A program made the position numbers and the translations under genes. Positions 1 through 10,993 of a stretch of 64,000 nucleotides of DNA are shown here, one piece after another. Origin of the DNA: Platanthera guangdongensis (taxonomy: Eukaryota; Streptophyta; Magnoliopsida; Asparagales; Orchidaceae); assembly GCA_039583875.1 (NCBI GenBank), contig CM077161.1, positions 67,213,885 through 67,277,884 of the forward strand. Reading direction: 5' to 3'. A model generated the notes under the pieces. It did no database searches, was not told the DNA's origin, and saw only the letters and a list, made by a program, of their open reading frames with translations. Position 1 is the first letter of the stretch. Each line of letters begins with the position of its first letter.

Positions 1-129
1 CAGCAGTGCGAATTTAAATTTGTGTCCGCATTATTTTTAATTTTTGATGTGTGAATAATTGTATTATGGCGGACTATGCGGATTGCAAATACGAGCTGTG
101 CGGCCTGGCCCAAAAAGCTGTCAGGCCCC

Positions 130-147
130 ACTACTATAAATATTCCC
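130..147 (+). promoter_or_regulatory. TATA box of the T1 antisense gene
   Basis: The sequence CTATAAATA occurs about 40 bp upstream of the first ATG of the plus-strand extra gene, a reasonable distance for a plant TATA box with a short leader. It suggests the antisense gene has its own promoter near the 3' LTR rather than using the element's minus-strand transcript. Functional status is unknown. Confidence 0.4.
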
Positions 148-175
148 TTGTTGCTTCTTCTATGCAGGAAAACAG

Positions 176-2030
176 TTGAAGATGAAAACCCTGCGGCCGG
201 CCAAAATGGTTTCCGCCAGGACTGATGCTGCAGTTGCTTTCCATGCCGCGGACCACCGAAAGTGCACTCTAACAGAGGGCGACCTTGAAGCTTTTGTCGA
301 GAATAAGATGGCGAGCTCAAACCTTCTTGTCCGCCTTCCAGCCCATGAAGAAATACTAAATTTTTCAACGGCGCCTCAGATCGCCATACCCATTGATCAC
401 TTTTACAGCGGCTTCAAATTTCCATTACTATGGGAGATCGCCGAAATGTTTGAGCATTATGGGATGGTGCCGGGCCAGCTCGCGCCCAATACTCTTGCTG
501 CTATTTGCAGCTTTATCTCTTACTTGCGGTCTGAGAAAATCGCTTTCTCTATAAACATCTTCCGCAAGATGTTCTCAGTCCGCTCAATAACCTCATCCGG
601 AGGCCGCCCTTACAAGGGAGTAATATACTTTTACTGCAGAGGAATGAAGGTTGTGGGCCTTCCTAACAAGATCCACAACTGGACCTCCAGGTTCTTAATC
701 TTCGAAGGCGACCTAGGGTTCGCGCACACCTATCCGTAAGTGCGCGCGGACTCTGCCTTCAAGAGTGTCCCGCTGGACATGATGGAGTCCACCATCGTCA
801 AATTCTTAGCCGATGCCAGGCTCGATATTGAGTATTACGTTTCGCTGTTGGCGAGCTTGGCGGATGTTTCGCACGAAGAAAGTAAGCTTTTGGGAACTCA
901 AGTTTGTATCCGCAGCGACCTTTGTATTTAACTGTTCTGCTTTTGCAGCGACATTGGCTATACCCTCCATCCTGCCATAGACGCCTAGTGGGTTTACACC
1001 TACAAAAAGCGAAAGGAAACAAGAGGTTGCAAGGAATAGGAAAGAGGAGGGGGATCCCGTGGCAGACTACTCCTCTTCTGAAAGTTTTACAATGCAAGGC
1101 TTCAGCAACCGCCAGAAGGATCTTTCGGGGAACCCGATGATCCACTGGCATAATAAGAACAAGCATGTCCGCTTGTCGACTGCGCTTCCTTCGTGGAAAA
1201 GCTCGAGAATAACTCTCCATGCTCATGTTGCGATTTCCGCCCTCTATGGAAAGCGCAACTTGAGCGATCTGAAGAAAGTGGCCGCTTCCGATCTCCCCCT
1301 GCTAGCCTCCCAGGCAAGTGCGAATAGTGTGGTGACGAATCACTTTGTCTCCTCCTTGGACAGAGACCTGCTTAGACAGAACGAGCAGCTTCAAGAAGAT
1401 AACAAGGTGCTCAAGGAGAGAAATGCACGGTTAGGGAAGAAAGTAGCTCAGCAAAAGGAAGAGCTTGGGGTGAGTTGAATTTACAGCGGCCTTAATTTGT
1501 AGTCCGTCACGAATTGATGTTTGCTCCTTGGTTTTGCGCAGGTCTCCTACGACTTGGAGAATAACAACTTCCAGGCCGCCATGCTCCCCTTTGTTAAGGA
1601 AACCATCGAGATCGTCATCGAGCGATTTGTCCGCGGCGGCTTCGCAAAGGAAGGAGTGGATGGCATTCCCTTCTTGGAGCTCTTCCCGGAGTTGAAAGTG
1701 CAGGTCGCAGCAATGGAGCGGGCTGCAAAGGGGAAAGATGTCATCATCGAGGAGGAAGAGGAAGGTGAAGAAGAAGAAGAAGAAGAAAAAAGAGAAGGCG
1801 AAGAAGAAGGCGTCAAGGCAACAACTGACGACAGTGGCTCAAGCCAGCAAGGCGAAGAACAGTCCGCCGAGTCCGGTAGCTCTGCATCTTCCTCTGCTGA
1901 CAAGAGCTCGCATAGCGAGTCCGCGACAAGCACTGGATCAAATAGAAACAGTGGAAGCGGCTCGGAGGGCTATTCTCCGGAGGTCGATGTCGAAGGCCTA
2001 AGCCCTGCACCTCCTGCTGAAAAGAAATAG
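176..2030 (+). pseudogene. Antisense extra ORF of T1 (Transposase_28-like 'gypsy type' protein), broken, with intron
   Basis: The first block (176-739) carries a segment at residues 75-105 that resembles the plant domain filed as 'putative gypsy type transposon' (Transposase_28): a GFKFPL motif followed by a GMVPGQLAPN motif. An in-frame TAA at 737-739 interrupts it, but the same frame resumes at once and stays open to about 881, so TAA looks like a nonsense change (a GTAAGT donor also overlaps it). After a poorly readable stretch (about 882-1058, with TAG stops) the frame from 1059 encodes a coiled-coil-like region. A phase-0 intron fits 1470-1541 (GTGAGT ... GCGCAG) and joins it to a second exon at 1542. 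The C-terminus is very acidic (poly-Glu near 1749-1815) then Ser-rich. Such antisense ORFs are known in Tat elements; their function is not established. Confidence 0.6.
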
Positions 2031-2486
2031 AAGACCGCTGAAGACGACTAGTGTATTTTTGCTTTTTTGTAAATGGTGAGGACTCAAGTTTGTAGTCCGC
2101 CGAATAGATGAAAAGATGTAAAACATTTTTGATCAAATAGAAAGGATATTCTGGTATCAGTGTGCTTCCTGCAATGTTCTTTATTATTCCGCATTTAACG
2201 CAATTAAGTTCGATTTCTATGTAGCAGTCCGCGTGATGCAAAGATCATCCAAACTGTATGATTTTTTTGACTTGCTGATGAGGAAATTTCATTTATCAAT
2301 CCGACCACTGTCCGCCGTAATAATGAGAATACTTGACGAAAATATCAGGCGGACTCTGTCGAGTTCCAATAGCAGTCCGCAATTCGCTTTATCAATCTTT
2401 TAAACTTTATGATAATATATGCTGGGAAACAATTCGACGGACTGAGCGGATATAATTTCACAGTTCGTGCATATTTTAATAGAAAT
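2031..2486. other. Non-coding spacer between antisense ORF and tandem array
   Basis: No ORF or RNA gene is recognisable. It should hold the 3' UTR of the plus-strand antisense gene. The last part (about 2440-2486) already contains degenerate GCGGACT/AGTCCGC words like those in the adjacent array. Confidence 0.4.
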
Positions 2487-3165
2487 GATCTATAGCTTGC
2501 AACCAAGTGGGCAGGTGCGGTAGGCATTGCTTTTCTCACCGGGCCACAAGCTATAAAATCAAACCAAAGAAAACCGGCGGACTGAGCAGATAAAGAAAAT
2601 CAGTCCGCACTGAATAGAGGAAATGATCTATAGCTTGCGACCAGGTGGGCAGGTGCGGCAGGAATTGCTTTTCTCACCGGGCCACAAGCTATACGATCAA
2701 CCCAAGGAAAACCGGCGGACTGCGCGGATATAGGAAATCAGTCCGCACTGAATAGAAGAAATGATCTATAGCTTGCGACCAGGTGGGCAGGTGAGGCAGA
2801 CATTGCTTTTCTCACCGGGCCACAAGCTATACGATCAACCCAAGGAAAACCGGCGGACTGCGCGGATATATAAAATCAGTCCGCACTGAATAGAAGAAAT
2901 GATCTATAGCTTGCGACCAGGAGGGTAGGTGCGGCAGGAATTGCTTTTCTCACCGGGCCACAAGCTATACGATCAACCCAAGGAAAACCGGCGGACTGCG
3001 CAGATATAGAAAATCAGTCCGCACTGAATAGAAGAAATGATCTATAGCTTGCGACCAGGCAGGTAGGTGCGCCATGCATTGCTTTTCTCACCGGGCCACA
3101 AGCTATACGATCAACCCAAGGAAAACCGTCGGACTGCGCGGATAAAGAAAGTCAGTCCGCACTAA
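2487..3165. repeat. 138-bp tandem repeat array in T1 3' UTR, about five units
   Basis: The word GATCTATAGCTTGC starts at 2487, 2625, 2763, 2901 and 3039, an exact spacing of 138 bp each time. Units are highly similar and each contains CACCGGGCCACAAGCTAT and two inverted words, GCGGACT and AGTCCGC. The array lies between the end of integrase and the antisense ORF. Tandem arrays in this hypervariable 3' UTR are known for Tat/Ogre elements and have seeded genomic satellites. Confidence 0.9.
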
Positions 3166-3921
3166 AAAGATTCCCTGTGAAGAGCAAGATGCTGTCTTGA
3201 CAGAATGGTCCTCTGCCCTCTTGCTTGGAGTACATTATAAATTGATCATTTTGGTAGTTGCGGCCGGAGAGGTTCAACTTTCCTCAAGATCAACCAAGCT
3301 GTGGGTCTCCTGCAGGCACTGTTTGAGGGTACCATGGAGTGTTCGAGGGTTACAAACTAAGATGACCCGTGGGCAGGTGAGCTGGAGTGGCATAAATTTC
3401 CTCATGCGATCATCGAAGTTGTAACGATATCCCTAATGCGGCATGGTAGAGCTTAACTCCCACCCTATACCTCCATAATGCAGAGGTGGGGTCAGGTACT
3501 AGCCGGGATCCGAAGTTTAGAATCCTACCGCGCTAGAGCCTGCAAGCTCCCACTACACATTGAGTAATATCCCCGCAATATGTGGTCTTCGTGGTGTTAT
3601 GCTAATGACAACAGCTCTAGGGGAGGTTTTGCTGAACTCGGCGATGTCTCCTGGTATCAGGCAACCGTTATTGATGTTTGGGAGAGAAAGAGAAAACATT
3701 AGGAAAAGTGTCAGTACGAATCCTTTGATTAATGAGAGACTTCTGCAAAGCTAGCATAAGAAAAAAAAGAGAGTTCGAGGACGGAACCGTTTTTGGAATC
3801 TTTCTCGCTTAGCATGCCAACTATTATGCTTGGATATAAAAAACACTTGAAGTAGCGTTAGCAAGCAATTTTTACTCATAATGATTCCTGAAGAGGATAC
3901 ATAGAATAGAAGAGAGAAGGT
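3166..3921. other. T1 3' UTR, no gene seen
   Basis: Between the tandem array and the integrase stop I find only short chance ORFs. The stretch is untranslated sequence of T1; no promoter or structured RNA could be supported. Confidence 0.4.
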
Positions 3922-5234
3922 TCAGGAATAGAACCATTTGAGATCATCCCCGCTCCATGTATGGGGCATATCCTCTCCCTCGTATGTTTGCAAGCGGTAA
4001 GCGCCGTTCTTTAACGTTTCTTTGACAATGAAGGGGCCGACCCAGTTCGTATTAAGGTTTCCAACTGAACCAGCTCTTGCAGCGGAGTCAACTTTCTTAA
4101 GAACTAGATCTCCCACTTGAAAGTGTTTGATCCTTACGTTCTGATCAAAATACCGGGCCATCCTTCTCTTGACCTCTTCCTGCCTTATTGCTGATTTGTC
4201 TCTAATCTCCTCAATGTGTTCCAGGCTGAATTTCATCTCTTCATTATTCAGATCAAGCCAGTCCTCAAAGCCTTGCCTTGCAAGCAGAACCCTGGGTGAT
4301 GGGACTCAAACTCAACTGGGATAAGGGCCTCTGAGCCATGAGAAAGTTTGAACGGAGTCTCGCCAATTACAGATGAAGGTGTTGTTCTAAGGGACCAGAG
4401 GACTGATGGAAGCTGATCAGCCCAGCTACCTTTTAGGTTCTGCACTTTCTTCTTAAGTAAATTAAGTATCTGCTTGTTGGCTGCTTCTACTTGACCATTG
4501 CTCCTGGGATGATGTACTAATGCAAACAACAGTTCTGTTCTGATCTGCTTGCAAAAATCAATCATCTCTGCGTTGTTGAACTGTGGCCCGTTGTCGGTGA
4601 TTATAGCCATAGGTATTCCATGTCAGCAGGCAATCTCTCCCCAGACGAAATTCTTGATGACCTGAGTTGTTGTCTTTGCCAATGCCTTTGTTTCAATCCA
4701 CTTGCTGAAGTATTTGATCATCACTATGATGAAACACCGTTGTCCACTTGCCATGGGAAAAGGACCAATGAGATCCATAACCCAAACTGCGAAGGGCCAA
4801 GGAGTTGCAATCGATCTAAGTGACTGAGCAGCCTGTTGTTGAAGTGGAGCAAACTTCTGGCATTGAACACACTTTCTAGCGTAAGCCTCAGAGTCTCTCT
4901 TCATGGTGGGCCAGAAATATCCCTGCCACAGGATCCGTCTTTCTAGAGTTCTTGCTCCCGAGTGACTTCCACACTCTCCTGAATGAACTTCTTGCAAAAC
5001 AACGGGAGCTTCTTCTTCTAAAACACATCTAGCCATGGTCGAGAGGAATGTTCTTCTGTAGAGGATTCCTGCCACTAAGTAATAGTGAGCTGCTTTTATT
5101 CTGAACTTTTTCTGATCTTTGATTGAAGGGTGAAAATCTCCTTTTGAAAGATAGAGAATGAAAGGGTCCATCCAAGAGGGACGTTGATCAACCTGCATCA
5201 ATTCTCCTTCCTCCACTGCCGGGCGGAAGAGCTC
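3922..5234 (-). pseudogene. T1 integrase
   Basis: Integrase inserts element cDNA into chromosomes. Read on minus, the zinc-binding HHCC module (a histidine pair in the HSGECGSHSG region, then CVQCQK) appears near 4850-4990, followed by the core: DLIGPFP with the first catalytic Asp near 4760, TDNGPQF with the second near 4595, and NGQVEAANK with the catalytic Glu near 4480. The C-terminal barrel (GDLVLKKV ... WVGPFIV) lies in 3922-4236. At least two breaks separate the pieces, near 4615 and 4240, so no full-length protein can be made. It directly follows the archaeal-type RNase H, as in Tat elements. Confidence 0.85.
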
Positions 5235-5640
5235 GGAAGTTGTTCCTCCTGATGACATTCCATACTTAGCAAGAACATCTGCCTCCTCATTCTCTGTTCT
5301 AGAGATGTGCTCAAAGGTAAAGCTTTTGAATTTGCCGATCTCTATTTTCACAAGAGCAAGGTACTTCTTCAAGATCGCCTCTCTTTTCTCAAAATTTCCA
5401 AGGACTTGCGACGCCATTACCAGAGAATCAGTCTTGATATGAACACGATCAATTCCGAGTTCCCTTGCAAGCCTCAAGCTTGCTAGCAAAGCTTTATACT
5501 GGGCCTGGTTATTGGTTACTGGAAAATAAAACTTGATGGCATGCTCCAGTTTGACGCCATTTGGGTTAATCAGAACCACTCCTGCTCCAGAAGAATTTCA
5601 GCCTGAGGCACCATCAACATAGATGGTCTAAGCCAAAGGA
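5235..5640 (-). pseudogene. T1 archaeal-type RNase H (aRH)
   Basis: A second RNase H, distinct from the RT-linked one, sits just before integrase. The start shows YVDGASG with the first catalytic Asp and GAGVVLINPNG; further on are NNQAQYKALLASL (the Glu-containing helix is altered to Gln-Tyr-Lys here), KTDSLVM with an Asp, and RTENEEADVLAK with the final Asp. Two stops near 5590-5630 disrupt the beginning. Presence of this domain is the strongest evidence for the Tat lineage; in the family it is thought to supplement a weakened RT-linked RNase H. Confidence 0.8.
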
Positions 5641-6349
5641 GACCTTTCTGCTTGATCAGAACTGGACTCTGTTGTGTCAATCAGGAAGTCTGCTAGAACT
5701 TGAGCTTTGATGGTTGTCTTGGGCACATAAGAAATTTCAAATTCACTTAATTCTATTGCCCATTTGGGTAGTCTGCTAGAATGCTCCGGTTTCTCCAACA
5801 CACTTTTCAAAGGTTGATCGCTAACTATTTGAATCGAGTGTGCTTGGAAATACGGACGGAGTCTGCGAGCTGACATGACTAGTGCCAAGGCTAACTTTTC
5901 CAGAATCGGGTACTGTGTCTCGGCACTTTTCAGAATATGGCTAACGTAGTAGATCGGGAACTGTTTCCTACTTTCTTCTCGAAGAAGAATAGAGCTGAAA
6001 GCCTCAGGGCCAACTCCTAAGTATAAGAAAAGCATCTCCCCTGGTCGGGGACTCAGAAGCAGAGGTGTTGAAGTTAATTGCTTCTTCAACTGCTCAAAGG
6101 CCTGGGAACATTCTTCTGTCCACTCAAACTTAGACGCTCCTCGAAGAGTTTTAAAGAAAGGAGCACTCCTATCTCCAACTCGAGAGAGGAATCTCGCAAG
6201 ACCTGCTAACCTCCCCCCTAACTGCTGAACTTACTTAGTTGAACGAGGGGTAGGCATATCAATAGTAGCTTTTACTTTATCTGGATTGGGGGCAAGTCCC
6301 TCTGGAGTAAGGAGATGACCAAGGAACTTCCCCTTACTCGCCCCAAAGG
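5641..6349 (-). pseudogene. T1 RT thumb / RT-linked RNase H region
   Basis: The minus strand reads FKTLRGASKFEWTEE and QAFEQLKKQL, then a 153-aa open piece (5628-6089) with YYVSHIL, YPILEKLALALV, VSDQPLK and PKWAIELSEFEISY, typical of the RNase H domain that follows Ty3/gypsy RT. The catalytic first Asp expected after PLLLSPRPGEMLFLYL is not seen, which agrees with the known degeneration of this domain in Tat elements that carry the second RNase H. Frame is broken between 6090 and 6355. Confidence 0.75.
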
Positions 6350-7024
6350 TGCACTTCATCGGGTTGAGTTCATTTTATATCTACGTAGAGTAGCGAATGT
6401 CTCTACTAGATCTTGCAAGTGCAGCAAAAATGACTTACTCTTTATCAAGAGATCGTCTACATGCACTTCTAAATTTCTTCCTTTCTGTTGCTTAAACACA
6501 CAGTACATCATGCGTTGGTATGTTGCACCAGCATTTTTAAGCCCAAAGGGCATCACAAGGTAACAGTAGCAACCATCATTGGTAATGAATGACGTATGAG
6601 GAACGTCAGGTTTATGCATTCTTATTTGGTGATAACCAGAAAATGCATCTAAAAAACTCATGCAAGAGTACCCTACCGTAGAATCAACTAAAGAATCTAT
6701 CCGAGCTAAGGGGTAACAATCTTTGGGGCATGCTTTATTGAGTTTTGTAAAGTCTACACACATGCGTCATCTCCCTCTTGGTTTTTTAACCATTATAACA
6801 TTGGATATCCAGGTTGGGTATTGAATTTCACAAATGAAATTTGCCTTGAGGAGCTTCGCGACCTCCTCTCTTATTGGCTCAACAAGCTTCATTGTTATAT
6901 CTCTCTTCTTCTGTTGCACAGGCTTGCAGCTGGGATCAACATTAAGGTGGTGGCAAGCAACATCTGGATCCACTCCTGGCATGTCTTCTACTGACCAGGC
7001 AAAGACATCCAGGTTCTTCAACAA
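6350..7024 (-). pseudogene. T1 reverse transcriptase
   Basis: Two open pieces (6767-7024 and 6356-6763) in the same region give the RT core: PIREEVAKLLKANFI, TWISNVIMVKKP, then MCVDFTKLNKACPKDCYPLARID, SFLDAFSGYHQI and VMPFGLKNAGATYQ. They are separated by a TGA at 6764-6766 where the family normally has Trp (TGG), so a single G-to-A change. The catalytic box reads HVDD (codons at 6452-6463) instead of YVDD. The enzyme is certainly inactive as it stands because of the stop. Confidence 0.85.
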
Positions 7025-7032
7025 GCAGGAGA

Positions 7033-7719
7033 TCAGCTCGGCCTATTGATCTTCAGGCAGCTCCGAGTTGATGGAGAGCTTTCTCTCCTCCCCTCAGTAA
7101 TGGGGACTCCTTGCGTCACCTGGGAAGGTTCCAGGTGAGCTCCTCTATCAGCAGCAGTTTCTGAGTTTGGATAGGCATCTGCAACTGCTGCTGGAGCAAT
7201 GGAAGGACTGGCATCAACCATGTTGACAGTGAGAACATAGCACTCCTTTGCTCTCCTTACGTCACTCCTGCCCCGGTACATCCGTCCATCAGCGAAGAAC
7301 TTGATTGCGAGGTGGTAAGTTGAGACCACCGCTTGATACTTGTTCAACAAAGGCCTGCCGAAGATGGCATGATAGCTACTGGGAGCATCCACCACTATGA
7401 ACTGAACTTGCTTGGTTTCCCCTCCAAGCTTTACTGGCAGGATGACACTTCCTTCAACTTCTTTTCACTCCCCTGATAAGCCATAGAGTGGCCCTTCGGT
7501 GGAAAGAAAATGCTTTCCAGTCTTCAGGGCCTCAAAGGTTGATTTAAAAAGCAAATTGACTGAACTTCCAGTGTCAACAAGAATCCTGTCAACTATGAAG
7601 TCCCCAATAATAGCCTTAATCACAACTGCATCATCGAATGGATTCGCTGTTTGGGGCAGATCAGCTGGGCCAAAGGTGATGATCTCGCTTGGTGGAGCAA
7701 CAGAAGAGGAAGAGGCCAC
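7033..7719 (-). pseudogene. T1 aspartic protease and linker
   Basis: The piece at 7465-7719 contains ILVDTGSSVNLL, the DTG active-site triad of retroviral-type proteases, preceded by DAVVIKAIIGDFIVDR. After a break near 7400-7465 the piece at 7033-7395 reads SYHAIFGRPLLN, the second half of the fold (the family motif is YNAILGRPWL). The enzyme processes the gag-pol polyprotein. Stops and frame changes on both sides make it a fossil. Confidence 0.75.
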
Positions 7720-9372
7720 CTCTGCTCGAGTGACCCTTGAGATTGAGGACTTCCGAGTAGACTCGGTTCACCATGGATAAATAAGAGGCGTCCCAGAACT
7801 CCTTCATCATCTACGTCAAAGCACTCAATCGGAACGTTGATTGGCCCCAGACGGCCTTCGTCCTCGACCTCCACACATTCCTGATAAGTTACAGCTACCT
7901 CCTTGCCTTTGGAGGTGGATGGCTTTGAAGAAGAGGAATCTTTCTTGCTCAAGTCAATCTTCCCCTCGGCAAGCAGCTTCTTTATTAGCATACGAAGGGC
8001 CTTACAATCCTCGGTAAAGTGGCCCTTCTCTTTGTGGAACTGGCAGAAGTGTTCATTGTTCCTTGGCCTCCACTCTCTCTGAGGCCCTCGCTTATTCTCT
8101 TCCGATTTCTTTTGCAAAATCTGGATGACTTCGTCAAGATCCAGACCTGCAATTTCTTCCATGGGGTCATTATCACATCAGCTCGGAGCAGGTAGGGCTG
8201 CTTGCTGGAGGATGTGAAGTGCTTGTAGAAGAATTGCTGGAGTGGAGGCCAACGATAGTCTCTGATCCTGAAACTGTTGATGGCTGAGAAAAGGTTTCTT
8301 ATGGCGGAAATTCTGGCCTCTTTAGAAGGAGGCTGGAAATCTGGGCAAGGCGGCTTGCTTTGAGAAGAAGAACCAGATGCATCCCTTCCTTCAGCCTTAG
8401 CTGTCAGGGATGAAACATATGTGGGATTGGCGTTTTCTCCCTCAATGAAGCGGTTGACCATGGCGATCAGCTCTTGGTATGTCTCTGGTGCCTTTGTTGT
8501 TGCTTTAAATTTCAAGGGGCCTTCCCAGAGGCCATGGATCAAGGCAACCTTGTAGTAGTCGGGGTTCACATTCCTTACCCCTTGGATCTCCTTTTGGAGG
8601 CGATCAACGAATCGAGCGACTAATTCGTTGTCCCTTTGCTTGATTTCAAAGAGAGTGGCCGGTCCATCTTTCCTCTTTCTTGAGGTAGCAAACCTTAGTA
8701 AAAATTCGCTGCGAAGCTCAGCGAAGGAAGAGATTGTGCCCGAAGGCATCTCATAGAACCACTCACTCGCCTGTCCTTCGAGAGTGGTTACCAAGAGTTT
8801 GCGCTTGATGGCATCTGAGAGGCATTTCAATGCAACTGCCCCTTCAAACGCTTGAAGGTGGGCGACAGGATCAGTCTCCCCCGAATAGAATGGAAGACGA
8901 GGTTCCCTAAAGTTGCTTGGAGCCGACTCCCATCAGATTCGATCAATGAAGGGAGACGGGGTCTCGAACTTAGCAGGGTAGAAAGGGCGTACTGAAGCTG
9001 GGGAGTCTGCGGGCTCGGCGGACTGGCGGTCAGCAAAATGGAGCTGGCGGGCAGGAGTGCCCCTAGCAGCTTCTCTCAAAAAGTTCCTGAATGAGGTGAA
9101 CTGCTCCTCCTGAGGGCGTAGAGGGGCAACGGACTGGACATGATTTAGAGGAGTGACTAGAGATTACTGAAGCAAAGTTCGGCGAGCTGGAGTCTGGCGG
9201 GCTGGAGTGTCCGCGGGTTCTGCTGCGGCCTGGGGAGCGAGCCGCTTAGTTAACACAAGCAGGGCATGGCTAATCGTGTCGAGATGCTGGTCAGTCTGCC
9301 TACGTGATTGCTCAGCCTCAAAGTAAGCTTGCTCGATTGCATCCCAGAGAGAATCCTCCGAAGAACTGGAGC
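7620..9372 (-). pseudogene. T1 gag (main part)
   Basis: The capsid-like retrotransposon gag core lies at about 8500-8830 (EGQASEWFYEMP, LRSEFLLRFA, KQRDNELVARFVDRLQ). A frameshift near 8170 moves the reading to a second frame, which carries a single zinc knuckle of the Tat type, CQFHKEKGHFTEDC, near 8010-8060. Stops also occur near 9155 and 8940. The N-terminal end is cut at 9372 by C1; the missing first ten codons are at 16834-16864. Gag would form the particle that packages element RNA. Confidence 0.75.
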
Positions 9373-9377
9373 GGTCT
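9373..9377. other. Target-site duplication of C1 (left), GGTCT
   Basis: Five bases GGTCT immediately precede the C1 LTR and recur at 16834-16838 immediately after the other LTR. A 5-bp duplication is the standard signature of LTR-element integration. Confidence 0.95.
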
Positions 9378-10993
9378 TGTTAAATTTTCTCAACGTGGTC
9401 AGCAAGATAGCCCAAACACCAAATTAATATCTTCGGAACTACCCAGTTTGCACGCTGAACCGCGGAAACCCAAGGACTAGAGGTTGCACCCAACAAAACA
9501 ATGGAAGCACAAGAAGATCTTATTATGCATTCACTTCATTACAATCCGAGGCATACATAGCGAGACATGATTTCGCTAGTATTACAGCTGTAAACAGAAA
9601 GAACCAAAAAACAAGCCGGGAGGACAGAACTCCAGTCCGCCGAGACCGCGAGGTCGCCGAGACCGCCGAGACCGCCCAAGCTATGCTGCAATCCGCCGAA
9701 TACCACGGAGTCCGCCGAGACCGCGAGGTCGCGCGGACAGACCGTTATTCGCCTCCTGCTGAACCCGAACTGAGGAACTCCCCTACCCGCCTGAAGCCGG
9801 CGGACAGGTTATTGAAGCTAGGAAAGTTGAAACAGAACTGACAAGCCGCAGAGCGACCTCCTGCTGAGTCCGCAGAGACCGCACACTTCCAAGCACTGAC
9901 CGAAGTCACAGCCAAGCTCCTGGCTCCTTGAAGTTATCCGCGCGACCTGCACACAGCAAACCGTCAGCCTGAAACAATCCGCGCGGACTGAAAAACACAG
10001 ACCGCAGCACTCGCCCAACCCAATTTACTGTTCACTCACGTTACTTCTGGTTACTGTAGATGTGCCAGGGGGGTCCTATTTATAGGCCAGGTGAGGAGTG
10101 TGGTCACCGCCCATGAGATAGCGACACCGCCCCAGCCCGCGCGAACACAAAACGACTGTCCGCTCAGTCCGCGAGGACTTAGCCAGTCACCAAGGGAAAC
10201 CGCCAGGAGCAAGGCAACCAATGACGAACCCTCTCCAGTCCGCCCAAGCTAAGCGGACAAGGCACCAGCCCGCAAAGCTCCAACTGTTTCAGGACAGCAC
10301 CCTCTTCAATGGCAGTCCGCACCAACCCGAGGCAGTCCGCAAGACTCACACCTCAATCCGCCACAAGTCCACGACCAAAGGCAAACAGCAACAGTCCGCC
10401 CGGTCACAGCGGACTTGGCGGATACGGCGGACACCATGAACTTGACACCAAGTGTGACCAAGTCCAAAACCATCAAGGGCCAGTGCGAGCATGGCGGACA
10501 CAAAGTCCCGTCCGCCAAACACCCTAGCACAGACCGCAACCAGTCCGCGCGCTCCTCGCACTTATCCAACGCAGCAGCACCAAGCCGGACTCCAAACATC
10601 AGTCCGCCAACCGGTCTCCACAGCAAGACCTGCTGTAACACCTGAGCTCGACAAGGCCTCAGCCAAGCTCAAGGCCCAGTCCGCAACAGCCCCAACCGCG
10701 GACACACCAGTCCGCAAGGCTTCCCGCGAACTCGAACCAACCCGCCAACAGCACAAACTTGCACCCGCGACCACTGAGCAATGCACCAGTCCGCAAGCCT
10801 CTCTATCCGCAGATACCAGGCCGCACCAAACCGCGGACACCATGCAACAACCCGCTCAGAACACAGCCGGCTTCCACCAGACTTTTCACCAGGCCGCAAC
10901 CTCAGTCCGCCCAGTCCGCCCAGTCCGCCAAAGCTGTCCGCACAGACCGCGCGGCCTGTCCCGTCACCCACTTCCACTTCACAAATTTCAACA
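9378..10993 (-). repeat. C1 3' LTR
   Basis: Bounded by TGTTAAATTT on the plus-strand left and TTTCAACA on the right, so on minus it runs TGTTGAAA...TTTAACA. Unusually GC-rich and packed with the word AGTCCGC. The minus-strand TATA box CCTATAAATAGG is at 10075-10086, placing U3 to its right. Confidence 0.95.
10075..10086 (-). promoter_or_regulatory. C1 LTR TATA box (3' LTR copy)
   Basis: Palindromic CCTATAAATAGG; the same sequence lies in the 5' LTR at 15915-15926, where it would drive the genomic transcript. Confidence 0.6.

Noticed and set aside
2487..3165. Regular repeats resembling a CRISPR array
   Set aside because: The whole 138-bp unit repeats without unique spacers, and the context is a plant retrotransposon.
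10166..10843. Several overlapping 70-170-aa ORFs on both strands (repeated at 16006-16967)
   Set aside because: They lie inside the C1 LTRs, in all frames, driven by GC-rich composition and the AGTCCGC word, and do not resemble proteins.
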